Position numbers and translations under genes: made by a program
Source of the DNA: Thermomonas haemolytica
GTDB lineage: Bacteria; Pseudomonadota; Gammaproteobacteria; Xanthomonadales; Xanthomonadaceae
Assembly (NCBI RefSeq): GCF_004346265.1
Contig: NZ_SMAP01000001.1
Location: forward strand, 532,105 to 596,104
Length of the DNA stretch: 64,000 bases
Direction of reading: 5' to 3'
In this document: in pieces, positions 19,240-28,758 of the stretch
How the letters are laid out: each line of letters begins with the position of its first letter
How positions within the stretch are numbered: the stretch's first letter is position 1
The notes under the pieces: generated by a model
The model's input: only the letters and a program-made list of their open reading frames with translations
What the model was told of the DNA's origin: nothing
Database searches by the model: none

Positions 19240-19513
19240 GGTGGTTCCCCGTGGATGTGGAGTGGCGTCGCGGCCAACACTGCGGGGCCGCGCTTGACGC
19301 GAGGCTGAATACCGCCACCCGCGTTTAGCGCCGCGTCAGCCCGCCGGCCGTGGCCGGGCTGCCGGGCGCCATGTTGCGGCGCACGCACCGCGGCCATCGC
19401 GCTGCGTTAAGGTGGAGCCACGCCATGACCGCCCGCCGAGCGCCGCGCTCCGGCGCGAGACTGCGGACCGCCATGACGCCACGTCCATCCGCACGCGAAG
19501 GAGGTTCGGGCTC
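19240..19513. other. Intergenic region with two divergent promoters expected
   Basis: This gap between the glycine-zipper gene and the EF-G-like gene holds no credible gene. The strong ribosome site AAGGAGGT at 19498-19505 lies 8 nt before the EF-G-like ATG at 19514 and fixes that start. I see no clear promoter hexamers. Confidence 0.5.
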
Positions 19514-21562
19514 ATGTCCTACAGCACTCCCCAGATTCGCAACGTGGCCCTGGCAGGCCACCCCGGCACCGGCAAGACCACCCTGTTCGAAGCCCTGCTG
19601 CATGCCGGTGGCGCACTCCAGGCGGCAGGCACGGTCGAACGCGGCAATACCGTGTCCGACTTCGATCCGATCGAGAAGGAACGCGGGCACTCGATCGACG
19701 CCAGCATCGCCAGCGTGGATCACGCCGGCATGCACCTGAACCTGATCGACACCCCCGGCTACCCCGATTTCCGCGGCCCGGCGCTGGCGGCGCTGGCGGC
19801 GGCGGACACGGTGGCGGTGGTGGTGGATGCCGGCTCCGGCATCGCCCACGGCACCCGCCGGATGATGGACTACGCGCGCCAGCGCGGCCTGTGCCGGATG
19901 CTGGTGGTCAACAAGATCGACCAAAGCGGGCACGACCACGGCGCGCTGCTGGCCGCGCTGCGTGAGGCGTTCGGCCCCGAGGTACTGCCGCTGAACCTGC
20001 CCGCCGACGGCGGCGCGCGGGTGGTGGACTGCTTCGCGCAACGCGAAGGCCACAGCGACCTCGGCGCGGTCGCGGACTGGCATCAGAAGATCCTCGACCA
20101 GGTGGTGGAGATCAACGAAACGGTGATGGACCACTACCTCGACCTCGGCGAGGGCGGGCTGTCCGGGCAGGAGCTGCACGATGCCTTCGAACAATGCCTG
20201 CGCGAAGGCCACCTGGTGCCGGTGTGCTTCGTTTCCGCGCGCACCGGCGCCGGCGTGCGCGAGTGGCTGGACGTGGCGGAACGCCTGCTGCCGCACCCCG
20301 GCGAGGCCAATCCGCCGCCGTTCCGCAAGGGCAGCGGCCACGATGCGGAACCGGTGCACGCCCGCCCGGATCCGGACGCGCACGTGATCGCGGACGTGTT
20401 CAAGATCGTCAACGACCCGTTCGTAGGCAAGCTGGGCATCTTCCGGGTGTACCAGGGCACCGTGCGCAAGGACGCGCAGCTGTTCGTGGACGACGGCAAG
20501 AAGCCGTTCAAGGTGGCCCACCTGTACCGCCTGCAGGGTAAGGAACACATCGAAATCGCGCAGGCGGTGCCGGGCGATATCGCCGCGGTGGCCAAGGTGG
20601 ACGAGCTGCACTTCGACGCCGTGCTGCACGACTCGCACGACGAGGACCACATCCACCTCGCGCCGTCCGCCTTCCCGCGTCCGATGTTCGGGCTGGCGGT
20701 GGCGCCGGCCAGCAAAGGGCAGGAACAGAAGCTGGCGCTGGCGCTGCAGCGGCTGGCGGAGGAAGACCCGGCGTTCGTGGTGGAACACAATGCGGAGACC
20801 AACGAAACCGTGGTGCGCGGCCTCTCCGACCTGCACCTGCGGGTGATGCTGCGCCGCCTGCAGGACCGCTACGGGGTGGAAGTGGCGACCCATCCGCCGC
20901 GGATCGCCTACCGCGAGACCATCGCCCAGCCGGCCGAGGGCCACCATCGCCACAAGAAGCAGACCGGCGGTGCCGGGCAGTTCGGGGAGGTGTTCCTGCG
21001 CATCGAGCCGCTGCCGCGCGGGGCCGGCTTCGAGTTCATCGACGAGGTGAAGGGCGGCACCATCCCCGGGCAGTTCATCCCCGCGGTGGAGAAAGGCGTG
21101 CGCCAGGTGCTGGCCAGCGGCGCGCTCGCCGGCTATCCGATCCAGGACGTGCGGGTGGTGGTGTACGACGGCAAGCACCATCCGGTGGACAGCAAGGAGG
21201 TGGCGTTCGTGGCCGCCGGCAAGCGCGCCTTCCTGGATGCGATCGGCAAGGCCCAGCCGCAGGTGCTGGAGCCGATCGTGGAGCTGGAAGTCAGCGCGCC
21301 AGAGCAGTACATGGGCGACGTCAGCGGCGGGCTCGCGGCCAAGCGCGCGCGCATCCACGGCACCGACAGCCTCGGCGGCGGCGAGATCGTGGTGCGCGCG
21401 CAGGTGCCGCTGGCGGAGCTGGAGGGCTATGCGGCCGAGCTGAAATCCGCCACTGGCGGGCGCGGCCGCTACGCACTGGATTTCAGCCACTACGAGCCGG
21501 CCCCGGCGCCCGTCCAGCGGCGGCTGGCCGAGGCGTGGAAACCGCGCGCCGAGGAGGACTGA
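19514..21562 (+). CDS. EF-G-like translational GTPase (FusA2/EF-G2 type)
   Basis: A 682-aa paralogue of elongation factor G. Domain I has G1 as GHPGTGKTT, G2 around ERGHSI, G3 as DTPGYPDF and G4 as VNKID. The catalytic His of canonical EF-G (DTPGHVDF) is replaced by Tyr83, and G1 lacks the canonical DAGKT wording, both as in the EF-G2 class. Domains II-V follow, with the QTGGAGQFGEV segment of domain IV and EPIVELEVSAPEQYMGDVSGGL of domain V. This is therefore not the housekeeping FusA, and its exact ribosomal role (recycling, stress or none) is unknown. A strong ribosome site supports ATG 19514. A lipoprotein gene begins 5 bp after its stop. Confidence 0.88.
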   Translation: MSYSTPQIRNVALAGHPGTGKTTLFEALLHAGGALQAAGTVERGNTVSDFDPIEKERGHSIDASIASVDHAGMHLNLIDTPGYPDFRGPALAALAAADTVAVVVDAGSGIAHGTRRMMDYARQRGLCRMLVVNKIDQSGHDHGALLAALREAFGPEVLPLNLPADGGARVVDCFAQREGHSDLGAVADWHQKILDQVVEINETVMDHYLDLGEGGLSGQELHDAFEQCLREGHLVPVCFVSARTGAGVREWLDVAERLLPHPGEANPPPFRKGSGHDAEPVHARPDPDAHVIADVFKIVNDPFVGKLGIFRVYQGTVRKDAQLFVDDGKKPFKVAHLYRLQGKEHIEIAQAVPGDIAAVAKVDELHFDAVLHDSHDEDHIHLAPSAFPRPMFGLAVAPASKGQEQKLALALQRLAEEDPAFVVEHNAETNETVVRGLSDLHLRVMLRRLQDRYGVEVATHPPRIAYRETIAQPAEGHHRHKKQTGGAGQFGEVFLRIEPLPRGAGFEFIDEVKGGTIPGQFIPAVEKGVRQVLASGALAGYPIQDVRVVVYDGKHHPVDSKEVAFVAAGKRAFLDAIGKAQPQVLEPIVELEVSAPEQYMGDVSGGLAAKRARIHGTDSLGGGEIVVRAQVPLAELEGYAAELKSATGGRGRYALDFSHYEPAPAPVQRRLAEAWKPRAEED

Positions 21563-21567
21563 AGCAC

Positions 21568-22317
21568 ATGCCGACCCGATCGACCAGGCACTACGTGTGG
21601 CTGGCCCTGCTGCTGGCGGCCTGCTCGCGCGCGCCCGCTCCGCCGCCTGCCGCCGCGCCTGCACCCACGGCCGCGCCTGCGCCCGGCGCGCCATCCGCGC
21701 CGGCGACCGCGCCCCCCCCGTCCGCCGCGCCTGCCGTCACCGGCACTGCCGCCGCGGCCGATCCGTGGCTCCTGCCCGGCAGCCTGCATCCGCTGATCAC
21801 CCAGGCCGAACTGGAAGCGCGCTTCGGCAAGGCCAACCTGCGCGCGGAAACCCGTCCCGGGCCGGAGGGCGACGGCGAATACCCGGTGCTGGTGGTGTTT
21901 CCGGACGATCCGGCGCGACGGCTGGAACTGGAACTGGATGCAAGCGATCGCGACGCCCCCCTGCGCGGCCTGCGGGTGTCGGATCCCGGCTCGCGCTGGC
22001 ACGATGCCCATGGCCTGCGGCCGGGGATGTCACTGGCGGAGCTGGTACGGATCAACGGCGCGCCGATCAGCTTCTACGGGCTGGACTGGGACTACGGCGG
22101 CGTCGTGCAGGACTGGCACGGCGGGCACCTGGCAAACGGGGTGGACGCCGTGCCGTTCCGCGCGGTGACCCTGGCCGCGCGCGCGGGGCTGGCGGCCGGC
22201 GCCCGGCTACCGCAGGGCGACCGCGTGTACCGCAGCGATGATCCCGCCTGGCCCAACATCGGGCGCGATCTAGTGATCGAAACGCTGGGGATGAGCTGGC
22301 CGGCTCCAGACCAATGA
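21568..22317 (+). CDS. Lipoprotein of unknown function coupled to the EF-G-like gene
   Basis: A 249-aa predicted lipoprotein. The signal peptide ends in a lipobox LLAAC with Cys19, and a Pro/Ala-rich linker (residues 20-60) leads to a compact globular region with the sequence PLITQAELEARFGKAN and a VLVVFPDDP strand. A Gly/Asp-rich part follows (FYGLDWDYGGVV). I do not recognise a family. It starts 5 bp after the EF-G-like gene and its ribosome site (GAGGAGG) lies in that gene's last codons, so the two should be translated together. A link between a translational GTPase and a lipoprotein is unexpected. Confidence 0.75.
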   Translation: MPTRSTRHYVWLALLLAACSRAPAPPPAAAPAPTAAPAPGAPSAPATAPPPSAAPAVTGTAAAADPWLLPGSLHPLITQAELEARFGKANLRAETRPGPEGDGEYPVLVVFPDDPARRLELELDASDRDAPLRGLRVSDPGSRWHDAHGLRPGMSLAELVRINGAPISFYGLDWDYGGVVQDWHGGHLANGVDAVPFRAVTLAARAGLAAGARLPQGDRVYRSDDPAWPNIGRDLVIETLGMSWPAPDQ

Positions 22318-22362
22318 GCGCTGCGCGCTGGCACCCGTCGCCAGGGGCGCCTGCGATGTGCG

Positions 22363-22827
22363 CTAGCGCTTGGGCTTGAGCATGGTGCCGGTGCAGTCGG
22401 GGGCACCGCAGCGGCAGGCCCAGATCTTCTTCAACCGCGGCGTGTGGCGCTCGGCCAGGGTGATGCCGTAGTCGTAGGTCAGCTCCTCGCCCGGCGCGAT
22501 CGCACGTATGGCCTCGATGAACACCCGCGAGCGCTTGGGATCATCCGCATCCTCCACCAGCACCGCCTCGCAGTTGGGATCGCAGCTGTGGTTGATCCAG
22601 CGCGCGGCATTGCCTTCGAAATTGGCGTCGATCACCCAATCTTCATTGAGGGTGAACAGGAAGGTGTGCCCGCTCTCGATGTCACCACTGTCGCCGGCAT
22701 CCACTTCCGCATGGGTGCGGCGGCGCCCCTTGTACTCGATCACCCGTTCGCCCTTGGCGATCGGGCGCGCGGCGAACACGCCGTTGCCGTGGATGGCGGA
22801 CTTGCGGGTGCGGATCTTGCTCGGCAT
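22363..22827 (-). CDS. SET-domain protein-lysine methyltransferase
   Basis: A compact 154-aa SET-domain protein that would transfer methyl from S-adenosylmethionine to a protein lysine. All core motifs are present: the N-terminal GNGVFAARPIAKGERVIEY, the pseudoknot motif WINHSCDPNCEA, the GEELTYDYG motif with its catalytic Tyr, and a post-SET zinc cluster CRCGAPDCTG. Eukaryote-like in form, this class is common in Xanthomonas and relatives and is usually thought to be anciently transferred. Its targets in bacteria are not known. The ATG at 22827 begins the conserved core. It is divergent from the cytochrome lipoprotein gene (126 bp). Confidence 0.9.
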   Translation of the reverse strand: MPSKIRTRKSAIHGNGVFAARPIAKGERVIEYKGRRRTHAEVDAGDSGDIESGHTFLFTLNEDWVIDANFEGNAARWINHSCDPNCEAVLVEDADDPKRSRVFIEAIRAIAPGEELTYDYGITLAERHTPRLKKIWACRCGAPDCTGTMLKPKR

Positions 22828-22953
22828 GGACGGCGCAGTCGTGGGCGGGAGGAGTGCCGCATTGTCGCGCAGGCCGCTGGCTTGTCCAGCGCATGGCCGC
22901 CCGCATCCGCGGCCTGCGTTGGCTTGGGCACCTTCGACACGCGACCCATCGCC

Positions 22954-23475
22954 ATGCACGCCTCCCGTTCGTTCGCATCCGCTTCCCTGCTGGCGCTGGC
23001 CCTGCTCGCCGGCTGCCAGGCCGCCTCCACCCCGGCGGCCGTGGCATCGGCCTCGCCGCGGGACGACCTGCTGGCGCGCGGCGAATACATGGCCAGGATG
23101 GCCGGCTGCAACGACTGCCACACCCCCGGTTATGCCGAACGCGGCGGCGACGTGCCCAAGGCGCAGTGGCTGGTCGGCTCGCCGCTGGGCAACATGGGCC
23201 CGTGGGGCACCACCTACGCCGCCAACCTGCGGCTGAAGCTGGCCGCGATGGACGAGGCGACGTGGATGCAGTATTCGGCCAGCCTGCACACGCGCCCGCC
23301 GATGCCCGACTTCAACCTGCGCGCGATGCACGCCGAGGATCGCCGCGCGCTCTACCGCTTCATCCGCGCACTGGGGCCGGCGGGCGGCAAGGCGCCGGAG
23401 TTCCTGCCGCCCGGGCAGCCGCCGGCGCCGCCCTACATGCAGCTGGTGCTGCCGGCTTCCGCTCCCGCAGGCTGA
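22954..23475 (+). CDS. c-type cytochrome lipoprotein
   Basis: A 173-aa periplasmic or outer-membrane-anchored monohaem cytochrome c. A lipoprotein signal ends at LAGC (Cys21). The haem site CNDCH is at residues 52-56, and the axial Met is probably one of those in RPPMPDFNL or in the downstream RAMHAEDRR stretch. The arrangement resembles the single-haem subunits of alcohol or aldehyde dehydrogenase complexes, but no dehydrogenase gene is adjacent, so its electron partner is unknown. Its start ATG 22954 fits the signal peptide. It is followed by a convergent small membrane protein. Confidence 0.88.
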   Translation: MHASRSFASASLLALALLAGCQAASTPAAVASASPRDDLLARGEYMARMAGCNDCHTPGYAERGGDVPKAQWLVGSPLGNMGPWGTTYAANLRLKLAAMDEATWMQYSASLHTRPPMPDFNLRAMHAEDRRALYRFIRALGPAGGKAPEFLPPGQPPAPPYMQLVLPASAPAG

Positions 23476-23493
23476 GCGCGCCCGGCGACCGGC

Positions 23494-23775
23494 TCAGTGG
23501 TGCAGCCACCAGGCCGCACCGCTCCACCACAGCGCCATGCCGATCCCGAACAGGCTCCAGAACAGCTTGCGCAGGCCGCGGCCCATCCGCCACAGCAGGA
23601 ACACCGCGGCCACGACCAGCAGCCAGCGCAGCAGGCGCGAACGCTCCGCGCCCGGCGCGGCGGCCACCGCGCGCTCCATCAGTTCGCCCACCTTGGCCTG
23701 CAGCGGCGTGGCCAGCGCGGAGAACAGCGGATCGGTCGCCCCGGCCTGGGGCTGTGACGTGGTCTGGGTCTGCAT
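23494..23775 (-). CDS. Small single-pass membrane protein
   Basis: A 93-aa protein of unknown function. The N-terminal half is polar (MQTQTTSQPQ... with an amphipathic stretch LMERAVAAAP). One or two hydrophobic segments lie in the C-terminal half: LLVVAAVFLLW, and near the end FWSLFGIGMALWW. Basic residues between the segments (RMGRGLRK) would face the cytoplasm. The ATG at 23775 is used because it begins the segment with a plausible codon pattern and the 5' part upstream is not conserved in character. Convergent with the cytochrome gene (18 bp apart). No family recognised. Confidence 0.6.
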   Translation of the reverse strand: MQTQTTSQPQAGATDPLFSALATPLQAKVGELMERAVAAAPGAERSRLLRWLLVVAAVFLLWRMGRGLRKLFWSLFGIGMALWWSGAAWWLHH

Positions 23776-23946
23776 GGCGGTCTCCCGTGTCCGGAATGGA
23801 CGCCTCGCATTCTCCGCAGCGGCACCGGCGCACCCAGCCACGGGCATCAACCAATGGCGCTGACAGCTGTCATCCACCGCGCGCGTCAACCGCAGCGAAC
23901 GCTGGTGCGTTGCCAGGCCCGCACATCCCTCCGGAGCCTTGCCGCC

Positions 23947-24894
23947 ATGCGCATTCCCCGCGTCGCCCTCGTTTCCCTCACCACCGGCCTGGTGCTAGCG
24001 ATCGCCAGCCATCCCGCCCCCGCCCAGCAGCGCCTGCGCGAACGCCTGATGCAGCGCCTGGAACAACGCGCCGGCAGCGAGGAAGGCGAGGGCCGCGCCA
24101 CCCCGGCCACGCCGCCGCCCGGATCGCGGGTCGAGCGCGACATCGCCTACGGTCCCGACCCCAAGCAGCGCTACGACGTGTACCTGCCGGCGCAGGTGGC
24201 GCCCGGCGCGCCCATCCTGGTGATGGTGCATGGCGGCGGCTGGCGCACCGGCGACAAAAACCTGGCGCGGGTGGTGGACCACAAGGCGGCCTGGTGGCTG
24301 GCGCGCGGCGGCGTGTTCGTCTCGGTCAACAACCGGCTGGTGCCGGACGCCGACCCGCAGGTGCAGGCGCGCGACGTGGCCGCGGCGGTGGCCTCGGTGC
24401 AGCAGCATGCGCGGCAGTGGCGGGCCGATCCGGGCAAGACGGTGCTGATGGGCCACTCCGCCGGCGCCCATCTGGTGGCCCTGCTCGGCAGCGATCCGTC
24501 ACTGTTGCGGCAGGCCGGGGCGCAGCGCCCGCTGGGGGTGGTGTCGCTGGACAGCGGCGCGCTGGACGTGCCGGCGCTGATGCAGCAGCGGCGGGTGCCG
24601 AAGCTCTACCACGACGCGTTCGGCAGTGATCCTGCGTTCTGGGCGGCGGTCTCGCCGCAGCAACAACTCCAGCGCGATGCCCTGCCGATGCTGCTGGTGT
24701 GCTCCAGCACGCGCAAGTTCCCGACCTCGCCCTGCGAGGAAGCACGCAAGTTCGCCGCGCGCGCACGCACGCTCGGGGTCGCCATGCAGGTGCAACCGGA
24801 AGCGCTGGAGCACGCGGAGATCAACGACCAGCTCGGCCTGCCCTCGGCTTATACCGATGCGGTGGCCGGCTGGATCAACCAGCGCCTGCGCTAA
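23947..24894 (+). CDS. Exported alpha/beta hydrolase (BD-FAE/carboxylesterase type)
   Basis: A 315-aa serine hydrolase with a signal peptide (LVSLTTGLVLAIASHPAPAQ). The oxyanion motif is MVHGGGWRTGDK, the nucleophile elbow is MGHSAGAHL (Ser in GHSAG), and the acid/His pair lies near the end (EHAEINDQLG with the likely catalytic His). It follows the carboxylesterase/lipase-like HGG pattern of bifunctional feruloyl/acetyl esterases. Predicted to act in the periplasm on a small ester; substrate unknown. ATG 23947 is the first in-frame Met with a signal peptide. It ends before a hairpin shared with the convergent DUF393 gene. Confidence 0.85.
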   Translation: MRIPRVALVSLTTGLVLAIASHPAPAQQRLRERLMQRLEQRAGSEEGEGRATPATPPPGSRVERDIAYGPDPKQRYDVYLPAQVAPGAPILVMVHGGGWRTGDKNLARVVDHKAAWWLARGGVFVSVNNRLVPDADPQVQARDVAAAVASVQQHARQWRADPGKTVLMGHSAGAHLVALLGSDPSLLRQAGAQRPLGVVSLDSGALDVPALMQQRRVPKLYHDAFGSDPAFWAAVSPQQQLQRDALPMLLVCSSTRKFPTSPCEEARKFAARARTLGVAMQVQPEALEHAEINDQLGLPSAYTDAVAGWINQRLR

Positions 24895-24916
24895 TGCCTG
24901 CGCTGATGCGCGCGGT

Positions 24917-24939
24917 GGCGGCCGGCTAACCCGGCCGCC
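24917..24939. terminator. Hairpin containing the stop codon of the DUF393 gene
   Basis: A perfect 9-bp stem (24917-24925 with 24931-24939) closes a 5-nt loop. The TAG stop of the DUF393 gene (24926-24928) falls in the loop. It lies between convergent genes and could end both transcripts. Confidence 0.55.
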
Positions 24940-25294
24940 GCCAGCCGCGGCGCAGGCAGAGGAAGCCGCGGTATGCCGCTTCCAGCAGGCGCAGGCGCCA
25001 GCCCGAGCCCAGCAGCCGCCCCAGCCAGGCCCAGCCCGGCAGCGCCTGCCATAGCCCGGCGAAGGCGGCGGCGCCGTCCAGCAGGCGGCCATCGGGCAGG
25101 CGCAGGTGCAACCGCGCCAGCGCCGCCTCGCGGGTGAGGCCGGAGCCAAGCCGCGCGCCATCGCAGCGGGCCACGTCCACCCATTCCACTCCGTCCGCGC
25201 CCGGCTGGCGGCGGTACAGCGCGATCTCGCGTGCGCACACCGGGCAGGCACCGTCGTAGTAAAGCGTGGGTTTGGGTCGCGCAGCCGGTTCCAT
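24926..25294 (-). CDS. DUF393 thiol-disulfide oxidoreductase-like (DCC) protein
   Basis: A 122-aa protein of the DCC/DUF393 family, named for the N-terminal DGxCxxC motif, here YYDGACPVCAREI with Cys17 and Cys20. The CPVC pair suggests thiol-disulfide chemistry in a thioredoxin-like fold. Members are widespread but without firm function. The ATG at 25294 begins the conserved motif region; upstream codons are not conserved. It is divergent from the DUF3429 gene (100 bp). No partner can be inferred. Confidence 0.85.
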   Translation of the reverse strand: MEPAARPKPTLYYDGACPVCAREIALYRRQPGADGVEWVDVARCDGARLGSGLTREAALARLHLRLPDGRLLDGAAAFAGLWQALPGWAWLGRLLGSGWRLRLLEAAYRGFLCLRRGWRRPG

Positions 25295-25394
25295 GCCTGC
25301 GATACGCAGCCGCCGCACGCGTGGATGCGGGCGGTACGCAACCGATCCGGCGCCTGGCCCGTATCGTCCGGCGACCCTCCACGGATCCCCGGCC

Positions 25395-25856
25395 ATGCTT
25401 GCCCCCTCGCGCATCCCGCCCCGCCTCGTGGCCCTGCTGGGCTATGGCGGCCTGCTCCCCTTCCTTGCCCTGGCCGCATTGGCCTGGCTCGATCCGCCGC
25501 GGCAGGCGCGCTGGTCGGGCGCGCTGCTGGAGTACGGCGCGGTGATCCTCGCGTTCGTGGGCGCCCTGCACTGGGCGCTGGCGATGCAGGCGACCACGCT
25601 GGCGCAGGCCCGCCGTGCGCAGGCCTATGCCTGGAGCGTGGTCCCCGCCCTCATCGCCTGGGGCGCACTGCAACTGGCCCCGGGGCCCGCCGCGCTGCTG
25701 CTGGTCGTAGGCTTTACCCTGCACTTGTGGGCGGACCGCACCCTCGCGGCGCGGATGCCACTGCCGGCCTGGTACCTGCCGCTGCGCCTGCGGCTGACCG
25801 CGGTCGCCTGCGCCTGCCTGCTGGCGGAGGCCTGGCGCAGCGCCGGAATCGCCTGA
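25395..25856 (+). CDS. DUF3429 membrane protein
   Basis: A 153-aa integral membrane protein with about five hydrophobic segments (for example [48 protein letters not shown]). The GYGGLLPF and FVGALHW elements are typical of the DUF3429 (TMEM69-like) family. Function is unknown. The ATG at 25395 gives a short polar N-terminus before the first membrane segment. It precedes the SUF regulator by 80 bp, and a good promoter lies in that gap, so it is probably not part of the SUF operon. Confidence 0.75.
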   Translation: MLAPSRIPPRLVALLGYGGLLPFLALAALAWLDPPRQARWSGALLEYGAVILAFVGALHWALAMQATTLAQARRAQAYAWSVVPALIAWGALQLAPGPAALLLVVGFTLHLWADRTLAARMPLPAWYLPLRLRLTAVACACLLAEAWRSAGIA

Positions 25857-25874
25857 AGCACGGGCGGGTCGCAC

Positions 25875-25903
25875 TTGGCCCCGGCGGCCCGAAATCGTAC
25901 AAT
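25875..25903 (+). promoter_or_regulatory. Promoter of the SUF operon with inverted repeat over the -10
   Basis: TTGGCC (25875-25880), a 17-nt spacer and TACAAT (25898-25903) form the best promoter in the window, 33 nt before the Rrf2 ATG. A 5-bp inverted repeat (CGTAC at 25896-25900 and GTACG at 25908-25912) overlaps the -10 hexamer and could be the operator of the Rrf2-type regulator. Confidence 0.55.
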
Positions 25904-25936
25904 TCCGGTACGCATTTACCCCCTGCCGCCCGCGCC

Positions 25937-26386
25937 ATGCTCCGCGTCACCAAGCTCACCGACTACGCCACCGTCGTCCTGACCGTGCTTGCCGCGCGCC
26001 CGGATGCCGTGCTCAGCGCGCCCGAGCTGGCCGAACAGGCCGGGCTGGAGGTCCCCACGGTGGCCAAGGTGCTCAAGCCGCTGGCCGCGGCCGGGCTGGT
26101 GGAAGGCTTCCGCGGCGCCAACGGCGGCTACCGGCTGGCGCGGCCGGCGGCGGCCATCAGCCTGGTCGAGATCGTGGAGGCGATGGAAGGCCCGCTGGCG
26201 ATGACCGAATGCAGCGTGCACGAAGGCCAGTGCGGGATCGAGCACAGCTGCGGCGTGCGCGCCAACTGGCGGCGGATCAACGACGTGGTGGCCGAGGCGC
26301 TGGGCAGCGTGACCCTGGCGCAGATGCTGCAGCCGCCGCGGCCGCCGGCACGCGCACGCATCGACGCCCGCCTCGCGCAGGCCTGA
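25937..26386 (+). CDS. Rrf2-family SUF system Fe-S cluster assembly regulator
   Basis: A 149-aa transcription factor of the Rrf2/IscR superfamily. A winged helix ([19 protein letters not shown]... and [20 protein letters not shown]) is followed by the C-terminal cluster motif with Cys92, Cys99 and Cys105, spaced like the [2Fe-2S] ligands of IscR. It should sense Fe-S status and repress its own operon when the cluster is present. It is the first gene of the suf operon and lies 11 bp before sufB, as in many Gammaproteobacteria where this type is called the SUF regulator. The symbol is left open because sufR is used for an unrelated cyanobacterial protein. Confidence 0.92.
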   Translation: MLRVTKLTDYATVVLTVLAARPDAVLSAPELAEQAGLEVPTVAKVLKPLAAAGLVEGFRGANGGYRLARPAAAISLVEIVEAMEGPLAMTECSVHEGQCGIEHSCGVRANWRRINDVVAEALGSVTLAQMLQPPRPPARARIDARLAQA

Positions 26387-26397
26387 AGGATTTCCCC

Positions 26398-27843
26398 ATG
26401 AACGCACCGCAGAACGCCCAGATCCACGCCCAGCTCGGGCGCAAGTACGAGGCCGGCTTCGTCACCGAAATCGAATCCGACTCGCTGCCGCCGGGGCTGT
26501 CGGAGGACATCATCCGCGCCCTGTCCGCGAAGAAGGACGAACCGGAGTGGATGACCGAGTGGCGGCTGGCTGCCTACCGCCACTTCCTCACCCTGCGTCA
26601 GCCGGACTGGGCCAAGCTCAAGATCGGCCCGATCGATTTGCAAGCGCTGTCCTACTACAGCGCGCCCAAAGGCCCGAAATACAAATCGCTGGATGAAGTC
26701 CCCAAGGAACTGCTGGACACCTATGACAAGCTCGGCGTGCCGCTACACGAGCGGGCGAAGCTGGCCGGCGTGGCGGTGGATGCGGTGTTCGATTCGGTCA
26801 GCGTGGGCACCACCTTCCGCAAGGAGCTGGCCGAGCGCGGGATCATCTTCTGCTCGATGAGCGAGGCCATCCGCGAGCATCCCGAACTGGTGCGCCAGTA
26901 TCTCGGCACGGTGGTTCCGGTCGGCGACAACTACTTCGCCGCGCTCAACTCGGCGGTGTTCTCCGACGGCAGCTTCGTGTTCATCCCCAAGGGCGTGCGC
27001 TGCCCGATGGAACTGTCCACCTATTTCCGCATCAATGCCGGCCACACCGGCCAGTTCGAGCGCACGCTGATCGTGTGCGAGGACGGCGCCTACGTCAGCT
27101 ACCTCGAAGGCTGCACCGCGCCGATGCGCGACGAGAACCAGCTGCATGCGGCGGTGGTCGAACTGGTGGCGCTGGAGGATGCCGAGATCAAGTACAGCAC
27201 GGTGCAGAACTGGTACCCGGGCGACGAGAACGGCGTCGGCGGCATCTACAACTTCGTCACCAAGCGCGCCGAATGCCGCGGCGCGCGCAGCAAGGTCACC
27301 TGGACCCAGGTCGAAACCGGCAGCGCGATCACCTGGAAGTACCCGTCTTGCGTGCTGCTGGGCGATGACAGCGTGGGCGAGTTTCACAGCGTGGCGCTCA
27401 CCCACCACCGCCAACAGGCCGACACCGGCACCAAGATGATCCACGTCGGCAAGCGCACCAAGAGCAAGATCGTCAGCAAGGGCATCAGCGCCGGCCACGG
27501 CCAGAACAGCTATCGCGGGCTGGTGAAGGTGGCCGCCTCCGCCGAAGGCGCACGCAACCACACCCAGTGCGATTCGCTGCTGATCGGCAAGCACTGCGGC
27601 GCGCACACCTTCCCCTACATCGAGGTGAAAAACCCCACCGCCACCGTCGAGCACGAGGCCACCACCTCCAAGATCAGCGACGAGCAGCTGTTCTACTGCC
27701 GCAGCCGCGGCATCGGCGAGGAGGACGCGGTCTCGATGATCGTGGACGGCTTCTGCAAGTCGGTGTTCCGCGAACTGCCGATGGAGTTCGCGGTGGAAGC
27801 CAAGAAACTGCTGGACGTATCGCTGGAAGGGGCCGTCGGCTGA
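26398..27843 (+). CDS. sufB: Fe-S cluster assembly scaffold SufB
   Basis: A 481-aa component of the SufBC2D complex on which [4Fe-4S] clusters are built before transfer to apoproteins. Family marks are [54 protein letters not shown], the beta-helix stretch around [32 protein letters not shown], and [14 protein letters not shown] near the C-terminus. The ATG at 26398 is preceded by AAGGATT. It sits directly after the Rrf2 regulator and 53 bp before sufC. Length and motifs fit the standard SufB. Confidence 0.97.
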   Translation: MNAPQNAQIHAQLGRKYEAGFVTEIESDSLPPGLSEDIIRALSAKKDEPEWMTEWRLAAYRHFLTLRQPDWAKLKIGPIDLQALSYYSAPKGPKYKSLDEVPKELLDTYDKLGVPLHERAKLAGVAVDAVFDSVSVGTTFRKELAERGIIFCSMSEAIREHPELVRQYLGTVVPVGDNYFAALNSAVFSDGSFVFIPKGVRCPMELSTYFRINAGHTGQFERTLIVCEDGAYVSYLEGCTAPMRDENQLHAAVVELVALEDAEIKYSTVQNWYPGDENGVGGIYNFVTKRAECRGARSKVTWTQVETGSAITWKYPSCVLLGDDSVGEFHSVALTHHRQQADTGTKMIHVGKRTKSKIVSKGISAGHGQNSYRGLVKVAASAEGARNHTQCDSLLIGKHCGAHTFPYIEVKNPTATVEHEATTSKISDEQLFYCRSRGIGEEDAVSMIVDGFCKSVFRELPMEFAVEAKKLLDVSLEGAVG

Positions 27844-27896
27844 GCCCTCACGCGCATGCCGCCATGCCGCACGCAACGAATCGAACTGGAAAGACC

Positions 27897-28658
<762 letters not shown>

Positions 28659-28683
28659 TGGCAGCCGCTCGCCTTGCTTTTGC

Positions 28684-28712
28684 TCGTCATTCCCGCGAAG
28701 GCGGGAATCCAG
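28684..28712. repeat. REP-like palindrome between sufC and sufD
   Basis: The segment around 28689-28708 forms an 8-bp stem (ATTCCCGC with GCGGGAAT) and a GAAG loop. This is the core of the widespread REP-like element found in many Gamma- and Betaproteobacteria. Only one copy is seen in this window. It lies inside the suf operon and may stabilise the sufRBC part of the mRNA. Confidence 0.7.
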
Positions 28713-28758
28713 CGTTTGTCCTTGCGATGAAACGCTGTGACTTGTGGGAGCGCCTCGC

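Noticed and set aside
19240..19513. Small RNA or hidden gene in the 274-bp gap
   Set aside because: No hairpin plus T-run, no promoter pair and no start with ribosome site except that of the GTPase gene.
19350..19739. Alternative 129-codon frame overlapping the EF-G-like start
   Set aside because: Different frame from the clear GTPase gene, which has a strong ribosome site and motifs.
28669..28740. Small peptide frame over the REP sequence between sufC and sufD
   Set aside because: The peptide is the well-known false translation of REP-like elements; no ribosome site.
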